DNA from: Thermoproteota archaeon | Lineage (GTDB): Archaea; Thermoproteota; Methanomethylicia; Methanomethylicales; Methanomethylicaceae | DNA length: 64,000 nucleotides | Assembly: GCA_020832905.1 (NCBI GenBank) | Contig: JAJHRG010000001.1 | Span: 296,617 to 360,616 of the forward strand | Direction of reading: 5' to 3' | Part shown: positions 59,609 to 64,000 of the stretch, in pieces | How positions within the stretch are numbered: position 1 is the first letter of the stretch | Layout: each line of letters opens with the position of its first letter | Program-made: the position numbers and the translations under genes | The notes under the pieces: generated by a model | Seen by the model: only the letters and a program-made list of their open reading frames with translations | Database searches by the model: none | Told to the model about the DNA's origin: nothing

Positions 59609-60781
59609 GTGAAAAATTTGAAATGCTACATTGTAGATTCATTTTCTGGATTTTTAGCATATAATGAAGATTTAAAAATATTGTTAGCAAAGCAATTTAA
59701 AGATGTTAGTGATGCAATTTCTCAATTATTAGAATTGGAAAGAACAGGGACATGTCCTCTACTTGAAGAACTTATAAATGAATTAATAAGTATGGGATGT
59801 AACTCTATTATACTTGAAGATGAAAAAGAAGCAAATGCTTTAAGATCAAAATTTAATATTCAAATAAGTGTAGTTTTTCCAAGTGCTGCTGGTAGATTTT
59901 TTAGATCTTCAATAGCTTATGAATTACAAAAAATTGGTATTGATCCTAATTTCATAAGTTCTATGCAAAAAGAAGTAAGTGAAGGTTTAGTAAGAGCAAA
60001 AATTCATTTAGCATTTGAAAAAAGAGATAAACTTGTAATTCAAGCAATATCAGCACTTGATGAAATTGATAAAATTACAAATATTCTTTCTTTAAGAATA
60101 AGAGAATGGTATGGACTTCATTTTCCAGAACTTAATGATTTAATTCAAGATCATAAAACATATTTAAAAATTGTAAGTGAAATTGGAGAAAGACATAATT
60201 TTAATATTGATAATATCAATAAAATAATTCATAGTGAAAGTAAATCAAAGAATATTTGTGATCTTGCAAATAAGTCAATTGGAGCTGAAATAGAAGATGT
60301 TGATTTAGAGGAAATTCAAAAATTAGCAAGAATTTGTCTTTCTCTTTATTCATACAGAGAGTATTTAGAAAAATATATAGATGAAACAATGAAGGAAATT
60401 GCACCTAATATAAGAGAATTAGTAGGTTCTAATCTTGGAGCACGTTTAATTGCTCAAGCAGGAGGATTAGAGGCACTAGCTAAGAAACCAGCTAGTACTA
60501 TTCAAGTACTTGGAGCAGAAAAAGCATTATTTAGAGCCTTAAGAACAGGATCAAAACCTCCAAAACATGGTGTAATATTTCAAAGTCCTTATATTCATTC
60601 TGCTCCAAAGTGGCAAAGAGGAAAAATTGCAAGAGCATTAGCAGCAAAACTATCTATTGCAGCAAGAGTTGATGCTTTTGGAGGTGCATTTATAGGTACT
60701 GAATTAAAGAAGAGCTTAGAAGAAAGAATAAATGAAATAAAAATTAAATATCCAAAACCACCTAAAAAGAAGCGAAAGTGA
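59609..60781 (+). CDS. nop5: C/D box RNP protein Nop5 (Nop56/58)
   Basis: GARLIAQAGGLEALAKKPASTIQVLGAEKALFRAL, KHGVIFQSPYIHSAP. Confidence 0.97.
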   Translation: MKNLKCYIVDSFSGFLAYNEDLKILLAKQFKDVSDAISQLLELERTGTCPLLEELINELISMGCNSIILEDEKEANALRSKFNIQISVVFPSAAGRFFRSSIAYELQKIGIDPNFISSMQKEVSEGLVRAKIHLAFEKRDKLVIQAISALDEIDKITNILSLRIREWYGLHFPELNDLIQDHKTYLKIVSEIGERHNFNIDNINKIIHSESKSKNICDLANKSIGAEIEDVDLEEIQKLARICLSLYSYREYLEKYIDETMKEIAPNIRELVGSNLGARLIAQAGGLEALAKKPASTIQVLGAEKALFRALRTGSKPPKHGVIFQSPYIHSAPKWQRGKIARALAAKLSIAARVDAFGGAFIGTELKKSLEERINEIKIKYPKPPKKKRK

Positions 60782-60787
60782 GTAAAT

Positions 60788-61474
60788 ATGGTTGTAGTAA
60801 GACCTCATCCTAAATTTTCTGGTGTCTATATAGTAGAAGATATTGAAGGGGAAAAATTAGCAACAAAAAATCTTGTTCCTGGATTTAGAGTTTATGGTGA
60901 GACTTTATATAGAGTTAATAGTGAAGAATATAGAGCTTGGGATTTATTTAGAAGTAAACTTGCAGCATCTATAGAGAAAGGTATAGTAGATGTACCAATT
61001 AGAGAAGGAAGTTATGTATTATATCTTGGAGCAGCAAGTGGAACAACTGCAAGTCATGTTTCTGATATTATTGGAGAAAAAGGAAAAGTTTTTTGTGTTG
61101 AATTTGCTCCAAGAGTAATAAAAGAATTAATTGAAGTTTCATCACGTCGTAAAAATATGATTCCTATACTTGGAGATGCAAGATTTCCTATGTCATATAG
61201 ATATCTTGTAGAAAATGTAGATGTAATATACTGTGATATAGCTCAACCAGATCAAGCTGAAATACTTTTAGAAAATGCTAAAATTTATTTAAATAAAAAA
61301 GGAAAAATAATGATTGCAATAAAAGCAAGAAGTATTGATGTAACAAAAGAACCTACTGAAATTTTCAAAAGAGAAATAGATGTTTTAGAAAAAGGAGGAA
61401 TAAAGATATTAGACATAAAAAGACTTGATCCTTTTGATAAAGATCATGCAATGATACTAGGAGAGTATACTTAA
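60788..61474 (+). CDS. flpA: Fibrillarin-like rRNA 2'-O-methyltransferase
   Basis: VLYLGAASGTTASHVSDIIG, VFCVEFAPRVIKEL. Confidence 0.98.
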   Translation: MVVVRPHPKFSGVYIVEDIEGEKLATKNLVPGFRVYGETLYRVNSEEYRAWDLFRSKLAASIEKGIVDVPIREGSYVLYLGAASGTTASHVSDIIGEKGKVFCVEFAPRVIKELIEVSSRRKNMIPILGDARFPMSYRYLVENVDVIYCDIAQPDQAEILLENAKIYLNKKGKIMIAIKARSIDVTKEPTEIFKREIDVLEKGGIKILDIKRLDPFDKDHAMILGEYT

Positions 61475-61890
61475 TGGAGGAAAATGAAGAACGTTTAACA
61501 AAACTTTTTTGGGAATTAGAAATTAAAAAGCTAAATGAGAGTTTACCTAAGTTTAGAAAGCCTATTTCTTTATTATTAAGTGAAGAAGATCCACATTATA
61601 TAACTATAACTAATGAAAAAATTTCATTTAATAAGAAAGAAATTGAAGAATTTTCTTCTTTTGCTTCTAAAGATGAACTTAAATCAATATTTCTACCTAT
61701 AGTTATAGTAAAAGAATGGGAAAGTAAAAAAGGTACATATAAGATTTTAGGAAATAAATTAGAAATAAAATTAATTAATAAAATTCTTGAAAGACCTGAA
61801 GATGCTGAGTATATTTACTTACCAGAAATTATTGAACTTTTTAAAAGATTTCCTTCTCTATTTGTCTTAGGTTATAGATTTTCATTATAA
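61474..61890 (+). CDS. UPF0216 family protein
   Basis: LPKFRKPISLLLSEEDPHYIT...FLPIVIVKEWE...LPEIIELFKRFPSLFVLGYR. Confidence 0.6.
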   Translation: MEENEERLTKLFWELEIKKLNESLPKFRKPISLLLSEEDPHYITITNEKISFNKKEIEEFSSFASKDELKSIFLPIVIVKEWESKKGTYKILGNKLEIKLINKILERPEDAEYIYLPEIIELFKRFPSLFVLGYRFSL

Positions 61891-61933
61891 GAATGAAAAT
61901 ATTTATTTATACTTCCTGCTTTTCTTTTTATAA

Positions 61934-62866
61934 TTGACGAAGATGTATCAAAAATTAGCCTCAGAAACAATTAATATACTAAATAAAGCAGGATTTAAAT
62001 CATATAAGGTAAAATCAAATTATTGTGTAGATATAGTAGCAATTAGAGATGATAAAAAACTAATGTTAAGATTAACTATAAATATAGATAATGAAAAAAG
62101 AGAAATAGCTGAAGAGTTAAAAACATTAGCATATACATTTTCAGCAGTACCAATTATAATTGGAGTTAAGTATCAAGGTGGAATGATTGAGAATGAAACT
62201 CTTCATGAAAGATTTAATGTTAATGCTATAAATCTAAGTACATTCAAAAATATTCTACTTCATGGAAAATATCCAGTAGCATATGCTAAAAGAGGTGGAT
62301 TATACTTTAAAGTAGATGGTCAAAAATTAAGAAAATTAAGAACAGAAAGAAAAATGTCTCTTGGAAATCTTGCAAGTAAATTAGGTGTAAGTAGAAAAGC
62401 TGTATACGAATATGAAAACTACAATATGGGTGCAACACTTAGAACTATACTAAAGATGATGGAGATTTTCAATGAAGATGTAACAATGAAAATTGATATA
62501 TTCAAATGTGATTATTATAAAGAAATGAAAGAAATACCTGATAAAAGTCCAACTGGTTATATAGCTAAACGTCTTCATAATAAGCTTAAAAAAATAGGAT
62601 GTAAAGCTATTGGTTTTAAATATGCTCCAATGGAAGTTCATGCAAAGGATTTAGAAATAAGTTTTCTTACAGATGAGGGACTAAATAAAGATGATTTAAG
62701 AATTAGAATTGAAGATGTTACTAATATTGGAAAGCTACTAAATATAACTCCAGTACTTGTTACAGAGTCTATAAGTGGTAAAGATCTTGATATTTATACT
62801 ATTCCTATAGATGTGATTGATAAAATTAAGAGTCTAGAAGACTTAAAGGAGTATATTGGTTCATAG
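61934..62866 (+). CDS. Archaeal HTH (XRE-like) transcriptional regulator
   Basis: KLRKLRTERKMSLGNLASKLGVSRKAVYEYENYNMGATL. Confidence 0.88.
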   Translation: MTKMYQKLASETINILNKAGFKSYKVKSNYCVDIVAIRDDKKLMLRLTINIDNEKREIAEELKTLAYTFSAVPIIIGVKYQGGMIENETLHERFNVNAINLSTFKNILLHGKYPVAYAKRGGLYFKVDGQKLRKLRTERKMSLGNLASKLGVSRKAVYEYENYNMGATLRTILKMMEIFNEDVTMKIDIFKCDYYKEMKEIPDKSPTGYIAKRLHNKLKKIGCKAIGFKYAPMEVHAKDLEISFLTDEGLNKDDLRIRIEDVTNIGKLLNITPVLVTESISGKDLDIYTIPIDVIDKIKSLEDLKEYIGS

Positions 62867-63490
62867 TTATTGATCATAATGAGATAACAAATTACTAAAT
62901 GTCTTCCAACTCTTTCTTATAATATTAGGAATTTGTTTCTTTTTAATAGATTTAATTATGAAGTTTATAGTTTTTTTATCAGAAGGATAACCTGATCCAA
63001 AATCTCCATAATTCTTCTTTAATTCCTCTATGATTCTATCTCTTGTTACTTTTGCTAATATAGAAGCTGCTGCAACTGTAGGGAAAATATCTTCAGCATG
63101 ATAAACTGAAATTATTTTTATGTTCTTTATCTTTTTATTAATTTTTTCAATAAAGCTTTTAGCATTATTTTGTGGACTTCCTATTTGTACAATATTTGGT
63201 CTTAATTTCTTTATAATATTGATTATTGCTTCTACTTCTATATCATTTAAAGTTTCATATTCCCTTTTTTTATCAATAACTTCAGCATTAATTACTTCAA
63301 TATGATATCCTTTTACAACTTTTATTATTTTCTCAAATAGTATTTCTCTTTTTCTTGGAGTTAATTTCTTTGAATCTTTTACTCCTATAGCTAATATATC
63401 TTTTACATCTTCAACTATAATACCTGCTACTACCATTGGACCTATAATAGAACCTCTTCCTGCTTCATCAATACCTGCTATAATACTCAT
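62867..63490 (-). CDS. rnhB: Ribonuclease HII
   Basis: AGIDEAGRGSIIGPMVVAG, DSKKLTPRKRE, HAEDIFPTVAAASILAKVTRD. Confidence 0.97.
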   Translation of the reverse strand: MSIIAGIDEAGRGSIIGPMVVAGIIVEDVKDILAIGVKDSKKLTPRKREILFEKIIKVVKGYHIEVINAEVIDKKREYETLNDIEVEAIINIIKKLRPNIVQIGSPQNNAKSFIEKINKKIKNIKIISVYHAEDIFPTVAAASILAKVTRDRIIEELKKNYGDFGSGYPSDKKTINFIIKSIKKKQIPNIIRKSWKTFSNLLSHYDQ

Positions 63491-63541
63491 AACAAGATAA
63501 ATTATTAAATAAAAATAATTTATATATTTCTAAGAAAATCT

Positions 63542-64000
63542 ATGAAAAAAGCATTCATTACAGGTCGTCCTGGAGTAGGAAAATCTACTGTTTTAAGAGA
63601 AGTTATTACTATACTTAAGAATAAAGGATGGAAGATAGGTGGGATATTTTGTCCTGAAATACGTAAAGATGGAAGAAGAATAGGTTTTAATATTGTAGAT
63701 ATTTTTTCTAATACAAGTGGAATATTAGCATCTATTAATTTACATAATGGACCAAGAATTGGACGTTATTATGTTAATATTAATGATATTGAAAGAATTG
63801 CTATTCCTGCTATTAAGAAATCATTAGAAGAAGCAGATCTTACAGTAATTGATGAAATTGGTCCAATGGAATTATTATCTCATAAATTTCATGATTTAGT
63901 AATGGAAATTTTATTAGCTAATAAGTCTTTATTATGTGTAGTTCATAAATCATTAATAAAAGAATTTTCCTTAAAATTTCCAACTATTCCTATTTTTGAA
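63542..64000 (+). CDS. THEP1-type NTPase, truncated by window end
   Basis: MKKAFITGRPGVGKSTVLREV...TVIDEIGPMELL. Confidence 0.92.
   Translation, partial: MKKAFITGRPGVGKSTVLREVITILKNKGWKIGGIFCPEIRKDGRRIGFNIVDIFSNTSGILASINLHNGPRIGRYYVNINDIERIAIPAIKKSLEEADLTVIDEIGPMELLSHKFHDLVMEILLANKSLLCVVHKSLIKEFSLKFPTIPIFE

Noticed and set aside
1-64000. CRISPR arrays, rRNA genes, prophage, toxin-antitoxin pairs
   Set aside because: No regularly spaced direct repeats, rRNA signatures, phage structural genes or convincing TA pairs were seen by eye.

Overview
This 64 kb window is AT-rich archaeal chromosome, of TACK/Thermoproteota type judging by its Cdc6, MCM, GINS, RFC, Hel308, TFB, TFE-beta-like, Nop5, fibrillarin and SRP19 genes. 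It is densely packed with housekeeping genes: sugar/glycogen metabolism, AOR plus ferredoxin, Mo/W-cofactor biosynthesis, replication, archaeal transcription and C/D-RNP genes, tRNA processing, and a type IV pilus-like motor. I identify seven tRNA genes, three of them with introns. tRNA-His has a probable non-canonical 9/10 intron and a leader/trailer helix. The main accessory signals are: (1) a GC-rich island at about 48.02-49.33 kb carrying a frameshifted TnpB with near-identical hairpins at both ends; (2) two remnants elsewhere sharing an ungapped 92-nt tnpB-3'/right-end core (85/92 identical by my manual alignment, all seven differences transitions), which looks like an omegaRNA/reRNA scaffold, one of them interrupting a small host gene; (3) several broken or mis-started genes. 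Further regulatory and translational signals are a BirA-type biotin operator straddling the bioY TATA box, a likely AUU start codon for Hel308 behind a strong Shine-Dalgarno, a candidate C/D sRNA, an Lsm-wHTH fusion, and a Hef-like helicase overlapping a Zn-ribbon/REase-fold-like gene. No CRISPR array or rRNA operon was seen. All calls come from reading the sequence by eye; no searches were run.
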